A stretch of DNA of 64,000 nt from Trema orientale (GCA_002914845.1 JXTC01000339.1:10166-74165), one strand, 5' to 3'. Shown: positions 44,185 through 56,140, numbered from the stretch's first letter. Notes: generated by a model not told the origin, from the sequence alone. Translations and numbers: made by a program.

Positions 44185-44429
44185 GGGCACCAATCCAGTA
44201 GGTATTTTTTTTTTTTACCTATGCATTAGGTATCAATTGGGCCAATGAAAAAAAATTTTGCACATTTTTTTATTATAAAAAGTAGGAGAGAGAAATAGCA
44301 TTAATGATGCACGTCTTTTTATGTACTTGATTATAGCCGTTGGATCACCATTAGATGATGATCCAACGGCTAAAAAAAAAATACCTACACATAGGTAAAA
44401 AAAAAAAAATACCTACCGGATTGGCAACC
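44185..44429 (+). mobile_element. MITE (245 bp), left member of a head-to-head pair
   Basis: Terminal inverted repeats: left GGGCACCAATCCAGTAGGTA, right (reverse complement) GGTTGCCAATCCGGTAGGTA, each followed by a T-run and ACCTAT. An internal near-palindrome CCGTTGGATCA...TGATCCAACGG lies at 44338-44372. It sits between TATATA runs, so a TA or longer TA-rich target is likely. Superfamily not determined. Confidence 0.82.
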
Positions 44430-44447
44430 TATATATATATATATCAA

Positions 44448-44691
44448 GGTTGTCAATCCATAGGTATTTTTTTTTTACTTATGGATAGGTATTTTTTTTT
44501 TTTGGTCATTAGATCATCATCTAATGATGATCCAACGGTTATAATGAGGTACATGAAAAGACGTGCATCATTAATATTATTTCTCTCTCTTACTTTTTAC
44601 AATAAAAAAAATATGCATAATAAATTTTCATTGATTAAAATGAAACCTATGTATAGGTAAAAAAAAAAAAATACCTACTGAATTGGTGCCC
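44448..44691 (-). mobile_element. MITE (244 bp), right member of a head-to-head pair
   Basis: The reverse complement starts GGGCACCAATTCAGTAGGTA and matches 44185-44429 along its whole length, ending GGATTGACAACC. The two copies are separated by an 18-bp TATATA-rich spacer, making a palindrome of about 507 bp. Confidence 0.82.
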
Positions 44692-44992
44692 ATATATCAA
44701 TACCTAATTTAATTACTTATATAATATATATATATCTAATCTACCCTAATTATTCTGTCAAGCTAATCTTTTGAGTAAAACACAAGTAATTATTAAAATT
44801 TAGAGATAAAAAATTACCATAAACATAATTTAAATGCAATTCCACTGGGGATGGCCAAGGAAATTATATTTTGTCAATGTTTGTGGAGTTTCCTTTTCAA
44901 TCTTTTCTTTAAAATCATTTGCATAAAAGTTTCTTCGAAATTCTAGTTTCAATTTTAACACAAATTTTAGAACTTTACCATTTAGAAGAAAG

Positions 44993-45503
44993 ATGGTCAA
45001 TTCTCCAAATCCACCACCTTTACCATTAGTGAGTTCTGGAGGTTTTGTTCAACAAAATGATCAGATGATTGAAGTGTTAGCCATGTTGAGAATTCTTCAA
45101 CAAGAAGTAACATCATTAAAGAGTAGAGAATGAGTGAAAAATGGGAATAGTAACTCTAGTTGCCTTACTGCTCCATCTATTCATAATGCAGTAAATACTA
45201 GTGCAACTCAAGCAAAAACTTCCAATGTGGTAGTAGCCCCATTTGCTACTCCTGTTACCACAAGTACTACTATTGTGAGTGCCCTAGGCACCGGTAGTTT
45301 TTTTCATCGAAGAAGAAATCTTTGGGATGTTTAAAGCTAAGTCAAGATACAAAGAGCTTAACAATATTGATTTTCATCCACCTTACCTATCCCACTTCTT
45401 GTCCAAACTCTATCCTAAAAACTCATAAATTAGTAGATTTAGAACCTTTGATGGCAAGACGTGGAATTTCAAGAAGCATGTGGTTAGTTTTATAGACGGA
45501 AAG
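44993..45503 (+). pseudogene. gag: Ty3/gypsy gag N-terminal remnant
   Basis: From the ATG at 44993 the reading gives MVNSPNPPPLPLVSSGGFVQ and EVLAMLRILQQEVTSLKSRE, a coiled-coil-like start, then a TGA. A Ser/Thr/Ala-rich linker follows (45134-45332), and after a frame change YKELNNIDFHPPYLSHFLSK, YPKNS and FRTFDGKTWNFKKHVVSFID. The pattern Y-P-x-(N/K)-x(n)-F-x-T-F-D-G-K-x2-(P/N)-x-x-H-V is the entry to plant gypsy gag cores. Several stops are present and the core itself is cut off at 45503. Confidence 0.62.
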
Positions 45504-46240
45504 TGTAACGCTCCTAATCTTTTACTACCGAGAGCAATAAAACAGAAAAAATACCCAGAAATTTATAATGGTTCACCCTCAATATAAGAGCTACATCTAC
45601 TTCTAACTGTTGTAGGTTTTCAATATGATAAAGAAGAAATATTCTAAGAAATTTTTACACTTCACGTCTCTCTCAGACAATGCGAAATTTTTCTAATCTC
45701 ATTTACTTAAACTTGTCACCCTAATACCTTTTATGTAGAAAAAAAAAAAAACAAATTTAGGATAACTGAAATATATATGTAGGATCCCAAAAAAGATTAA
45801 CCTTTATACCCTTTTTATTTTGTTTCTTGCGATCTTCGTTAGTATGATTAGGCTCCACACATCTAATAATCTCCCATTTAAAGATTAATCCATCATTAAT
45901 GTCTTCCTACATCGACAACAACACCTCAATCCTCAAAAGAAGTCCAACCAAAGTTATTGCGCCTTCGTCGATATATCACCCAGATTCTGACTCCACTGGA
46001 TCTTCATAAAGTGCTAACACTCCATATTCCAAAGCCTATCTAATTAAATGGTATCGAACCTCTATACGCTTCATCCTAGCATGATAAATAAGAATTTTTG
46101 CTAGGTGAATAGTACTATGACTATTACAATGTAACACACTCTTCCTATGCTTGTGACTAAATTGTTTTAAGAAAAACGGTATCTATACCGTCTCTTTGCT
46201 AGCTTCAATCACGGCAACACACTCTCACGAGCCTTAGGTC
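45504..46240 (-). mobile_element. Copia 3' end fragment: RNase H tail and LTR
   Basis: On the minus strand the reading shows, from 46235 leftwards, VAVIEASKETVWIPFFLKQF, then HSTIHLAKILIYHARMKRIE, VRYHLIR and ALEYGVLALYEDP: the end of a copia RNase H (S-Q-S-A-I-H-L-A-K-N-x3-H-x-R-x-K-H-I-x-V-R-Y-H). Then AAATGGGAGAT (purine tract, complement of 45869-45879) leads into an LTR at about 45504-45869 whose minus-strand start is (T)ATTAGATGTGTGGAGCC and whose end is AGGAGCGTTACA. The upstream RNase H and the remaining pol are absent, cut at about 46240. Confidence 0.75.
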
Positions 46241-48185
46241 AATTCCTCTTCAGGCATTCAAGCAAAGAAACTACAGAAGAACAATAATAAAAAAGAATTA
46301 AGTAAAGCTAAAAAAGAAAAGAAAACAAAAAAATAATATATATCATTCTCCAGCAATAGTGCCAAAATTATGATGTACTATCGTCAAGGCAATCAAAATT
46401 AATTATATTTACCTCCTATTACTAACCTAGTTGAACTAGTATAGTGGTAAGAGGGCCAAATCTGTGGAGAACTAGTATTATTACTAGTAATGGTCCAAAA
46501 TCAATTCTAGCGAATGAGGGGTTTTAATTAAAAATAAAATAGAAACAAATATAAAAACAAAATAAGTAAATAATGTAGAGATAATCAATAAGAGAAAACT
46601 ATTAAAGGTTCATATCTACCCTAGACAACTCTTTCTATTCAATAATAGTTTCTTCACTCAATTCCTTATCTAAATTATTGACCTAAAGACAACAACAAGC
46701 TCTGATATCCCTATTATTTCACTAAAAATCATCTAAGTAAAATAAGTTCTCCTAGATATGATTGATTAATCCAACCTAGAATAAGCTCTCTAAATTGACC
46801 TAGTTAATTCAATTTAAGCAAGGAAATCGGTCAATCCTTGGTATAATTACACAAGCTCAAATTATTTTAACCTAGTATGCTTTTTTCATTATAGCTATAA
46901 CCTAACCATGAATTTCTACTTCAATTAGAAAACCTAGATAAGTTTGGATCTAAGGAATTCTAAATAGCTATAGATATTCATATTAAATCATCTAGTTAAC
47001 CACTTAAACAATTCAACATAATGATCATTAAAATTCAAGCATAGAAGAGAAGCAATAAATTAGATAGAACAATCAATATGGAGAAAACTACATATATTAA
47101 ATAGAAATCATTGTCTAGGAAACCACAAAGGAATTTAGCTATGCATGTTCCTAAAAATCATCTCAAAACTCATAGACATACTTACAAAATTCAAAACTAA
47201 AAAGAAAAAGAAAAGAGACAAGGAAAAAGGAACAAAGACTGGCTTGATGATCACAGGACGAACAATCCTCAAACAGTCTTCAAAATCTTTTCCAAAGCAC
47301 TCAAATCTCACTCTCTCTAGTTGTTTTTGCGTTCTCTCCTTTTTCTATAGGTATTCCTCTCTGAAAAACTGAGATAGAGATATCTTTTTTATAGTTGAGG
47401 AGGGCTAGAAGTCGTGTAAAAGAGGTTTTCTAAGGCTGTAGCCATCAGAAAGGGCAAAATAGGAAGTTACCCATTTTCTTCTGGCATTGCAGTGCCAAGT
47501 CTTGAGTTTATTTTTTTTATGCGATGAAGGGATGGCGATGCGACACCAGATGTCCAGCAATGGCGATACGGCACCAGATGTCCAGTGTCACAGTGTTGGC
47601 CCTGTTTTCTGCTGACTTTTCATTTTTTTTCTTCTTTTTGTCCTTGTTAAAAAGGGCAAAATAGGAAGTTACATGTTTTCTTCTGGCACTGCGGCACCAG
47701 GTCTCGGGTCTTTTTTTTTTTATGAGATGAAAGGATAGCGATGCGGCACCAGATGTCGAGCATCACGGCGCAGGCCCTGTTTTCTACTGATTTTTCGTTT
47801 TTTTCGTCTTTTTGTCCTTGTTTCAGCTTCATTTTGTTCGATTACCTTCAAAACACAGAATTAAGACTAAAAACCTAAAAACTACGAGAAAACTAACAAA
47901 ATCGTATGGAGAACATGACTGAAATATAGCTCAAATAAGCACTTATCAAATTCTTTCACACTTGAACTTCGCTAGTTCTCGAGCAAAGCTAAACCAAACT
48001 AATCCTAAAAGAAATTCTAACCTAACTGACTCTAATAGAATCAACCTAACTTTCCAGCTTTTTAACTCAGAGAATATCAACAATTTATAACTCAATTTCT
48101 AACAAGCACCATATCAAACCCCAAAATCAAATTTGTAAGTTAATGCACCTCTCACATAGTCATACTTAATGTATGTGTCATAGCC
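46241..48185 (-). mobile_element. Athila-like LTR flanked on both sides by internal sequence
   Basis: The LTR at 46371-47948 (1578 bp) has TGAT...ATCA ends. On its left, in minus orientation, is TTTTGGCACTATTGCTGGAGA (complement of 46347-46367), an Athila-type primer-binding site, followed by a leader. On its right is the complement of CTCGAGAACTAGCGAAG...AAGTG, matching the sequence just upstream of the 3' LTR of the Athila-like element at 27448-27482. So an element's 3' end and another element's 5' leader share one LTR. No coding domain of the element remains. Confidence 0.72.
46371..47948 (-). repeat. Athila-like LTR with internal 202-bp tandem repeat
   Basis: Minus-strand start TGATAAGTGCTTATTTGAGC resembles the TGTTAAGTGC start of the nested element's LTR. 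Between 47451 and about 47830 a 202-bp unit (AGGGCAAAATAGGAAGTTAC, then a GC-rich part with GGCACCAGATGTC) is present twice. GC-rich repeated words in U3 are a feature shared with the nested element. Confidence 0.75.
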
Positions 48186-48192
48186 AAAATAT

Positions 48193-49343
48193 ATCAAATA
48201 TGATAAGTGATAAACATTGATTTCAATGAGGCTGAAGAAAGAACTTTAATTGATCTCATGTCGTAGATTTTAATTTTGAAAAGAAAAAGAAAATGGGTGC
48301 AGACTTGTAGATCTATCATACAAAGAATTGCTTTACCTAAAAATGTGTATGTGATACATCAGACAATATACAGTCAGTGAGTATTTGGTATTATTATTCT
48401 CAATCCAAAAAGTATTGTCATGCATGGAAAATTTGTTGTAAATGTTAGATGTGAATCTCTCGCCCAAAATTGCAAAAGCTACGTGTTATAGTGTCTCTTT
48501 TATTTGACAAGAATGTTGACCTATATCTCCGAATCTTTCGAGTCAGATGTAGTGATGGTGATTCAAATTTAAACTATCATTCAGAATTTGGTCAATTGTT
48601 GTCAAATGAACATAGCTAATTTTTCTAATTTTCAATTGTCGATGTTCAACTTTGCATAATTGGGCTATGATGGCCTTAGGATTAGAGGATTAGTTTATTT
48701 ATTGGAGGAACTTTTTCTTTCGATTAAATATTATTGTAAAGATTGATGGTTGTTATATAGGTGGATAAATGCAACATGAAAAAATTGCTAAGGCAAAAGT
48801 CTATAAAATCCATAATTCCCCTAAGGCCTTGTTTGGTACATGGGACTAAGATTGGATTATAGCATTGGATTGGATTGTAATAGATTGGATTGGATAAACT
48901 TAATACTATTTCATGTTTGGTGTAATATTGGATTGGATTAGGATTATTATTATAATGTGGGACCCACTTTTTATTGGAATGTGTAATAACTTTATTTTAT
49001 ATTAGTTTAAATATTAAAAAATATTTATAATGTGAGACCTACTAGTTTAAAAAAAATTAAAATAAATGTGGATCCCACCACTTAATAATCCCACACTTTT
49101 AAATGGGATAAATTATCCCACCCATATGGGACTATTTTGGAGTTGTGGATTATTTATCCAAATTCCAAGTTAGCATCAAATATGAGTATGGGATAAATAA
49201 TCTCAATCTCAATCATAGTCTCATGTACCAAACAAGGCCTGAGGAAAAAAATAAATTGGTCCTGCTTTATTATCTTATATACATAAAATCAAGCTTAATT
49301 TATAATTTTCTTGGAAAAAAAATATTTTTCTGTTAAAGTTTGT
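48193..49343 (+). repeat. Non-coding repeat, paralogue of 13405-14122, interrupted by a MITE
   Basis: Follows the same word order as 13405-14122 from ATCAAATATGATAAGTGATA to TTTTCTTGGAAAA, with an extra 414-bp element at 48826-49239 that the other copy lacks. Confidence 0.82.
48823..49242. mobile_element. Harbinger/Tourist-type MITE (414 bp)
   Basis: Terminal inverted repeats GGCCTTGTTTGGTACATGGG (left) and GGCCTTGTTTGGTACATGAG (right, complement) at 48826-49239, continuing with mismatches for about 40 bp. Flanking TAA (48823-48825) and TGA (49240-49242) fit a 3-bp TAA/TTA duplication with one mutation, and the paralogue near 14021 preserves the uninterrupted site. No coding capacity. Confidence 0.85.
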
Positions 49344-51372
49344 TGCAGAAAACAATTGGGAAATAAGATAGGGGAATTCTAGAATACGGCGGTCTATTTT
49401 GGGTATATGGATACAGCTAATTCCGGAGGCCCTGATTGGCTGTGAAGGAAAAGGGGCCCACCAAAGTGTTGTCAAATATACACCTGATTCTACCTAATTA
49501 AGCAAAATTTAGTTTGGAAAAAAAAAAAAAATTCTGGTCTAAATCATACTAAGAAGTTGGGAAGGGTGCTGTAGCATTTTATGGGGGAAACGAAGATCTC
49601 TTCATGATTGCTTGCTTGTTTGAAGGTGAAAAAAAGATTAATCCAAAATGGGGATTTGGAGAGTCAACAGAAAAGTATAATTTAGGAATTTCAATTGTTT
49701 AAATTGGAATTATCATAGTTGAAACTCTGGAGATCTTTTTGGAGAATTCTGGGCATTTCCCAAATTTGCTATTGTAGAAGATTTGGAGTTTGAGAGTTCT
49801 GTTTCTTGACTTTTTGTTTTTCCTTGTTGATCTTCTTCTTTTTTTAGGCAATTTTCATTGTTGAACTTTTGGGTATTTAAGAACTAATCCCACATGAATA
49901 AAAAAAGACAATTCAAAGCTTCTTTTAAAATCTCTTTAAGGAAGAAGAAGAAGAAGAAGAGAGAAGGGGGAGATCCGAAATTTTGTTCCATTACAATCAT
50001 ATCCTAGGAAAGTAATTGTTAGCGTTGTACAAAAAAATTACAAAATTACGAAAAATAGAAAGAGTTAGTGAATTTTCTTAAAAATTTCCAAAATAAAGCT
50101 AAACCCATATTTGAATCTCAATCCACTTTTTTTTTCTCTCTTTTTATTTTTCTAAAAAGGTTTTTCTTCTATTACAACTTCTCCTGAGATAGAGCATGCA
50201 TTCTTTTTTTTGTTTTTTTTTTCTGTTGAAAATTTAAAAATAGAAACTGACTTAATTGGTTTTGTTGAAGTGATTTAGCGGTAAACATGGAAAATACAAG
50301 ATATAGGAAGTTCCGCGACCGCCGTGGTCTGAATTCTAGGAAAAGTGCGGTTGATGCACAAAGGTGGAGATCTGATTCTATGTAGCGGAGAAGCACAGAT
50401 GATTTGTAGGCTAAGTTGGATTTAATCGAAGGGCTCAATTTTCATGCCCTATCAATACGAGCAAAAAGCATACAAATCCCAATTAGATATTAGTAAAGTA
50501 ACAAAAAATTCTTAAAAATTTATAAAACTTTATTTTGACATTTTTGATTTTACTAATTAATATTTCAACATTTTATATACTATTTTTTATATTTTTTGTT
50601 TCAATTCAAATAAGAGAAAATAAAATCTTTAGAAATTTTTTTTCTTTCCCTCCGAAAATCCAAATTCCAAACAGTGAAAATCTAATTTTTCTTACAATAC
50701 ATTCTAGATTTTCTTACAATACATTCTATTCGGAAATGAAAGGTTAAACAAATCAAATAATTTAAAAAATTCATACAATAATTTATTTTTTGTTATATGT
50801 CACATCAAATTTCATATTACAACTTTTGTCTTGGTAAGTATTTTGTTGACCAACTTTTTTAAAGCTCAAAAAGCCAAGTGCTAGAAATATAGTTCTAATT
50901 TTTTTGAAGAATTGTTAGCTGCATAAACCTACCTACTTTATCAAAGACTTGATGGATATATATTATTCATACGATATAATCTAACCTTTAAAATTAGAAA
51001 AACTAATGAATTTATAAGATGGTTTAGATGTTTTCTTTTACAAACAACCATTTTTGAATAAAATAAAGTTACCTATTTTTCTACAATTATATTTCAAACT
51101 TAGGAATTAAGTTCTCTTTCTTTTATCAAGTCATAAAGGTGGGCTTAATGGTGTCACTTTTTAATATGATAAGAAAATATTGCGTGAACAATGATATCAT
51201 TATATTAAAATTCGACGAAAGTTTAAAATAAATACGAATTGACATATGTCATCCTGGCATTACAATTTATAATCTTAACTAATTGAGTCATTGCAAATAC
51301 AAGAAAATTTTTATTCTTTGTTCATATATGACCTCAAGCTAAGTAATAAAGTAACGTTATTTACATTTCAAT
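49344..51372. other. AT-rich stretch, no gene confirmed
   Basis: Contains (GAA)n at about 49940-49960 and long homopolymer tracts. A minus-strand frame at 50172-50438 encodes a Lys-rich sequence without recognisable features. 49410-49470 is less AT-rich, but no exon could be defined. Confidence 0.4.
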
Positions 51373-52110
51373 TGATACGAACCCCGTCAACTTGTGACGA
51401 AACTCGAAACAAAAATAATACCTAGAACCGTTCTACAATTAGATTCGGATGGAAAACTTCGACCCAATACCTATAAAGAGATGTGAACCCTGTTATAAAA
51501 GAGGACGCCACAATCAAGGATAGAAAACTCGATTGATAAGTCAAAGGATGAACGCTACAGAGAAATCTGATAAGTTCAAAGAGAAATTACTCTCAATTTC
51601 AATGAAAAAACATCTGATCTTTATTGAATGAAAAGAATACAATTTATGGGAGAAAGCCACGAAAATTTCAGGCTTAAAAAAACCCTAAAAACACACCTAA
51701 AGTAACTTATCCAAACCAGAAAAAGAAAGTTGGAATTAACCACCTAAAAGCTAAGAAAAATTCGGCCCCAATCAAAGGAAGTCAATTCTAACTTTATCCC
51801 TTAATATTTCGGCCTATTACACGCCAGAAAAGAAAAAGAAATAAGCAAATAAATTGTTTTAGGAAACTAATAACCAAAATAGGAAAGTAAGCAATGACTT
51901 GGCATTCAAGCCTTTACAAATCATATTTCCTCCTATAATGTGCCTATTGACTTTCTTGAACGCCAATCAAGCTGGTTAAAAGGCTGAAAATCTCGTTCAT
52001 CACCATCAATGGGCCTCCACGTGTATGCCTAAACCTAAATCCCTTGAATCAGCCCACTTAATGTATTTTGGAATTTCTTAGCACGTGCTCTTGTAACCGA
52101 ACTAATAGAA
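51373..52110 (-). mobile_element. 3' end of a Ty3/gypsy element (LTR and polyprotein tail), copy 1
   Basis: The LTR at 51373-51923 has TGAT...ATCA ends. A minus-strand purine tract AGGAGGAAA (complement of 51926-51934) precedes it. Before that, the reading SVTRARAKKFQNTLSGLIQ, stop, then AYTWRP is the C-terminal tail of a plant gypsy polyprotein (G-P-x-T-R-x-R-A-K-(K/R)-F-x-x-x-L-x-G-L). The homologous tail is at 56143-56448. The rest of the element is missing. Confidence 0.75.
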
Positions 52111-53377
52111 ACTTGAATAGGATCCGCATTCTATACTCTCATGCTTGCCATGTCCTCATCACCAATAGAGATAGAAAGAACTGCAATTGTTGTGAACATG
52201 TACTTATCTTAGATCACATACCCTCATATATCCATATTAACTTGGTAACTGAGGATGTACTAACTTGTAGTTCTTGAACATATAGTGTGGAACATGTAAG
52301 GATTTCAAAACTACCAAGCTTAAATGTTTGAGCAAATATTACTGATGATCTTAGTATGAGAAAGTGGAACTAGACGCATAAATGTCTTTAAATATATATT
52401 GCATATGTTTAAAAGTTGCAGACTTAAGTGGTACAAAAATTTGATGGGGACTTTATTGATATATGTTTTGGGGACCGATATGATATATTGTTAAAAATTA
52501 AGCAATTTTCATAAAATACTCTATTACCTTACATGTTGCCCACATTTCTAATATACTTGGCTGAAACTCCATCAACATCGGTGGAAAATTTCAACTAGAA
52601 CTTCAAAAATTATAACTCTAACCTTGATAAATTATTCAGTTGGCTACCTTTTATAAACTCAAAAAAGCCACAAATAAGTATTAGAAGTACATTTGTAATT
52701 AGTCTTGTCAAAGCTTAGTTGGCTACATTCATTAATTATTTATTTTATTAAAGGCATTTCAAAATTTGAGTTCAATATTTGCATCATAGATGTATTGATC
52801 TCTAATCTTTATTTAAAAAATTATTCAAAATATTATAATAACTTATAATATAAATACAAGAAGTTATTATGGTTCCTAGCTCGTTAGTATGTGTAGAGCA
52901 AAAATGAATAAAACTTTTAAACCTCTTTATTTCTTATTATATGTCTTAATATTTTTCGTCGTCTTTGAACAATCAGGTTAGTTTCTCGCTTAAGCTACTT
53001 TTTGCTAGATCTATATTGTTTAGATTATATATGTTTGTCTATTAGTTGAGACTTGAGAGAGAGCATGCAATACCTCATTCTAATTTTTTAGCATTATTAT
53101 AGTATTTAATGTTATGAAAAATGCCCTGGCATCTTAGTAAAATAAGTCCACAAATGTCGTAAACATCTATTCATGGTATTGATGTCTCCTCACGCATAAT
53201 GTATGGATACCTACTTAAGGAATTAAAACCAAGTATTCAATTCTTTCATGATATAAATTTTCTAACTGATCAAAATAATCTATTATATGTAATTTATGAC
53301 TTAAGGTCAAATATGTAATTTGAGGGGCAAAATGGTAAAAAAAATTTCAATTCTCCAATTCATGTGGATATTAGTGT
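52111..53377. other. AT-rich stretch, no gene seen
   Basis: No coding run, repeat boundary or structural RNA recognised. The 69-codon plus-strand frame at 52068-52277 partly overlaps the gypsy fragment and is its shadow. Confidence 0.4.
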
Positions 53378-54420
53378 TGTTAGAAACAATGCCCTAAAAT
53401 GAAGCATTGGTTTTCCTGAAAAAAAAATTAAGTTAAATAAAAATATTTTTGCTTTGTATATTTTATGCAGTATTTATAATTTTAGATTATTTATGTCAAA
53501 AGTAAAATATCCAAGGCTTCTCGACTAAAAGATGATAAAGAATTATTTATATAAAAATATGTTTGGTAGACATAATTTTTTATCTAGACTGAATTAGTTC
53601 ACAACCTTTAAGATAAAAATTGAGCACTTTGTTTGGAGAAAAAGGTAGTAGATACTATTTAAATTGGCAGTGAGGAATCTAAAATTGCCAAATATTGACT
53701 TTAAACAGAATATCTAGTATATTTTGATGTACTGAATAGTACCAAGTGAAATATGATTTTATTAGTAGCTATTTATAAATTGTATATTCACTTAATTACA
53801 ATTCAGAATATCTATCTTAATCCTAAAATAATAGTGAACTCATATTTATAAAATGTATTGTTTGAGCTATTAGTGAGTACAACTTAAGAAATATGTTTTA
53901 CTCCCAATACTCAGTAACATGATCTTATGGATAGTAAGAACATATGTTTATAGATACTGAAACTGTAACTCTTGTATATAAAAAATTAATATCACCTTAT
54001 TTAGTTATGAGTACTTAGAAAATTAAATCTTAGCACTGAGTATTTAGTAAATGAATAATGAATAGAAATGGACATAATAGCAATGATTTAGACTAAAATG
54101 ACTTTTTAGGAATATTTTGAAAAATAACTTTTCTAATAGTGTCATAGTGTTGTGTGTCGGGAGGTCATACAATTTGTAACCACTGATTAGTCCTATAAAA
54201 AGTCATAATTTTATGATCACAGATCATGTGATCCCCATCACTCAACATAGTGATACTACTAGAAAAATTATTTTTCAAAACACTCATAAAAACGTCACTT
54301 TAGTCCAAATTACTACTATCCATATCAAATCTTATAGGGTTTCTTACAAAATTCTAAGCCCAAAGTATCAAAAGTTGAAAAATCCCAAATAGGCCGAATT
54401 TTTAAAAAAAACTGGATTGA
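53378..54420 (+). mobile_element. Copia-type LTR-like sequence (solo or truncated), hosting a foldback element
   Basis: It starts TGTTAGAAACAATGCCCTAA, close to the well-known plant copia LTR start TGTTGGAAAT(T/A)ATGCCCTAA. A later part (53690-53800, with CCAAGTGAAATATGATTTTA) recurs in inverted orientation at 59340-59560. No primer site or coding sequence adjoins it, and the 3' limit is uncertain. Confidence 0.5.
54077..54319. mobile_element. Foldback element (about 243 bp)
   Basis: Arms of about 85 bp: left TTTAGACTAAAATGAC...TTTTGAAAAATAA, right (reverse complement) TTTGGACTAAAGTGAC...TTTTGAAAAATAA, then TTTTCTA(A/G)TAGT(G/A)TCA. The centre near 54200 contains GATCACAGATCATGTGATC. No clear target duplication. 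Confidence 0.75.
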
Positions 54421-55139
54421 TTTAGGAAAATATCACTTTTTAAAAGCTTTTTTTGGAAAAATAATACTTTAAATAAATATTTAGAAACAAATCACCTTTC
54501 TTCAAATTTAGTATTTTTCAATGGTACTCAAGGTAACCAGTTGAGTTACATGGGGTAACTAATATAATTACATGAAGTAACCGGTTAAGTTGTCTGAAGT
54601 AATTTGACTAATTATCTCAAGCATCTCATCAGTTAACAAAGATGATATTTTTCTAAATACTTTTAGAGGTGGTATATTTCTAATTACAATCCAAAATTTT
54701 TCAAACAATTTCAAAATCCAGAATTTTTTAATTTTTTTGAAAAATTACCATAAAAAATCAAATTTCCTCAATTCTATATATTGAGTTGGGAATTTCTCGA
54801 TAAAAGTGAAATTATACATTAAACGAATGAGAGGTAATAAAGAATAAAATAATTGTGACAAAACGATAATTTCACCCAGCTTTAGTTTTTAGCTTTTTTT
54901 TCATGATGGTACATTTATATTTATTCAATTGTTCATAGATTTCCATGTTATGTATATAATTTATGACATCAGTTATGAAACTTCAGTGGAATGGACCATT
55001 ATTGATATATTTTGTCCAACTAACTAAGAGTTAATTTCAATTAGGTTAACTAAGAGTTAATTTGAATTAGGTCAAGTACATTGCTATTTAAATGGTTTCT
55101 AATATCTTTACCTATAAAACCCAAAAAGAATTACAAAAA

Positions 55140-55480
55140 TAAAGAGGTCAGTTTTTTTTTCCAATTTTCATACATTTTTTGTTAGAAAAATATCACTTTT
55201 CAAGAAGTTTTTAGAAAAATAACATTTTTAAAGTGGTTGCTAGTTATCAGTTTCTGAAAGTTGGTTACCAGCTGCCAGTTATAAATACCTTTGATTACTA
55301 GTTATCAGTACTAGAAAACTAGTTACTAGTTACTATTATAAAAAATGGCATTTGTCTAAATATTTTTTAAAAATAATATTTTTCTAATAAAAATCGTACC
55401 AAATCTATACAAAACAAAACTATCGTATTTTTCTGATTTTCTTCTAAAAATGTCATACAAGACCTAATTTTCACTTATTT
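55140..55480 (-). repeat. Dispersed non-coding repeat, inverted copy of 35400-35740
   Basis: The reverse complement reproduces the word order of 35400-35740 (AGATTTGGTAC, ATTAGAAAAATAT, TAGTAACTAGTAACTAG, GGTAACCA). Neither copy has coding potential or obvious inverted ends. The first and last 40 bp resemble each other only weakly. Confidence 0.72.
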
Positions 55481-55661
55481 AAATTAATCAGCCCAAAAGA
55501 TCTTCAACCTACGGAGTCTAATATTGGACTGCTCAAAAAGAAATATAAGGGACCCAATAAAAGGGACAATGCGCCTACTAATCTGCAAGTAGCCCAACGG
55601 CTTGGAAAAGCCTTGGTAGCGCCCATCTAGCGTCCTAAAGTATTTATGACTAATTCTTATC

Positions 55662-56140
55662 TGATATGAACCCCGCCAATAATTGTGACGAAACCCAGCA
55701 CCAATTATGGAATTCGAACCCCAAGATCAACAAGACGCAAGATTGTTGAGTCTTGACCTGTTACCCCGCAAGATAAGAACCAAGAACTACGAAAGATAAT
55801 AGACGCCACACCAAGAACCCTCAAGAACCACTCAAGAATCAATGGGATAAGTCTGGTTGTTTGAACGCCACAAGAGTTAACTTGATAAGTTCAAGAATCT
55901 TCTCAAGAATGAGGAAAACACGAATAACTCGCAATATTATTGATCACTAAGCTGTCAAAAACGTACAAGGCTCTCTCCTTTATATAGGAGTCGAATTGAA
56001 TCCTAGTTTAAGGCAAACTAATACTATTTTGACAAATGGCAATCCTAAAAACACTTAAATTCTGAAAATAACTAAATCTGAATTAAAGAAGACTCCTAAA
56101 AGTACAAAACACTTATAAAAACGTGAATTGAAGTATTTCT
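55662..56140 (-). repeat. Gypsy LTR, copy 2 of the family at 51373
   Basis: The plus strand begins TGATATGAACCCCGCCAA, matching TGATACGAACCCCGTCAA at 51373; the right limit is approximate. On the minus strand a TATATAAAGG (complement of about 55980-55989) would be its TATA box. Similarity to copy 1 is best in the U5-side 60 bp and weaker elsewhere. Confidence 0.65.

Larger units (their letters stand above)
43556..45503 (+). mobile_element. 5' fragment of a Ty3/gypsy element, hosting two MITEs
   Basis: The block 43556-44820, apart from the two MITEs, has LTR- or leader-like composition but no second copy in the window, so its left limit is a guess. The word CTGGGGATGG at 44839 may belong to the primer site region. 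It is followed by a gag-like frame (44993-45503). The fragment stops exactly where a minus-strand copia LTR begins (45504). Confidence 0.5.

Noticed and set aside
55700-55730. GGTTCGAATTCC-like word resembling a tRNA B box (minus strand)
   Set aside because: No A box, acceptor stem or anticodon arm could be placed, and it belongs to a gypsy LTR.
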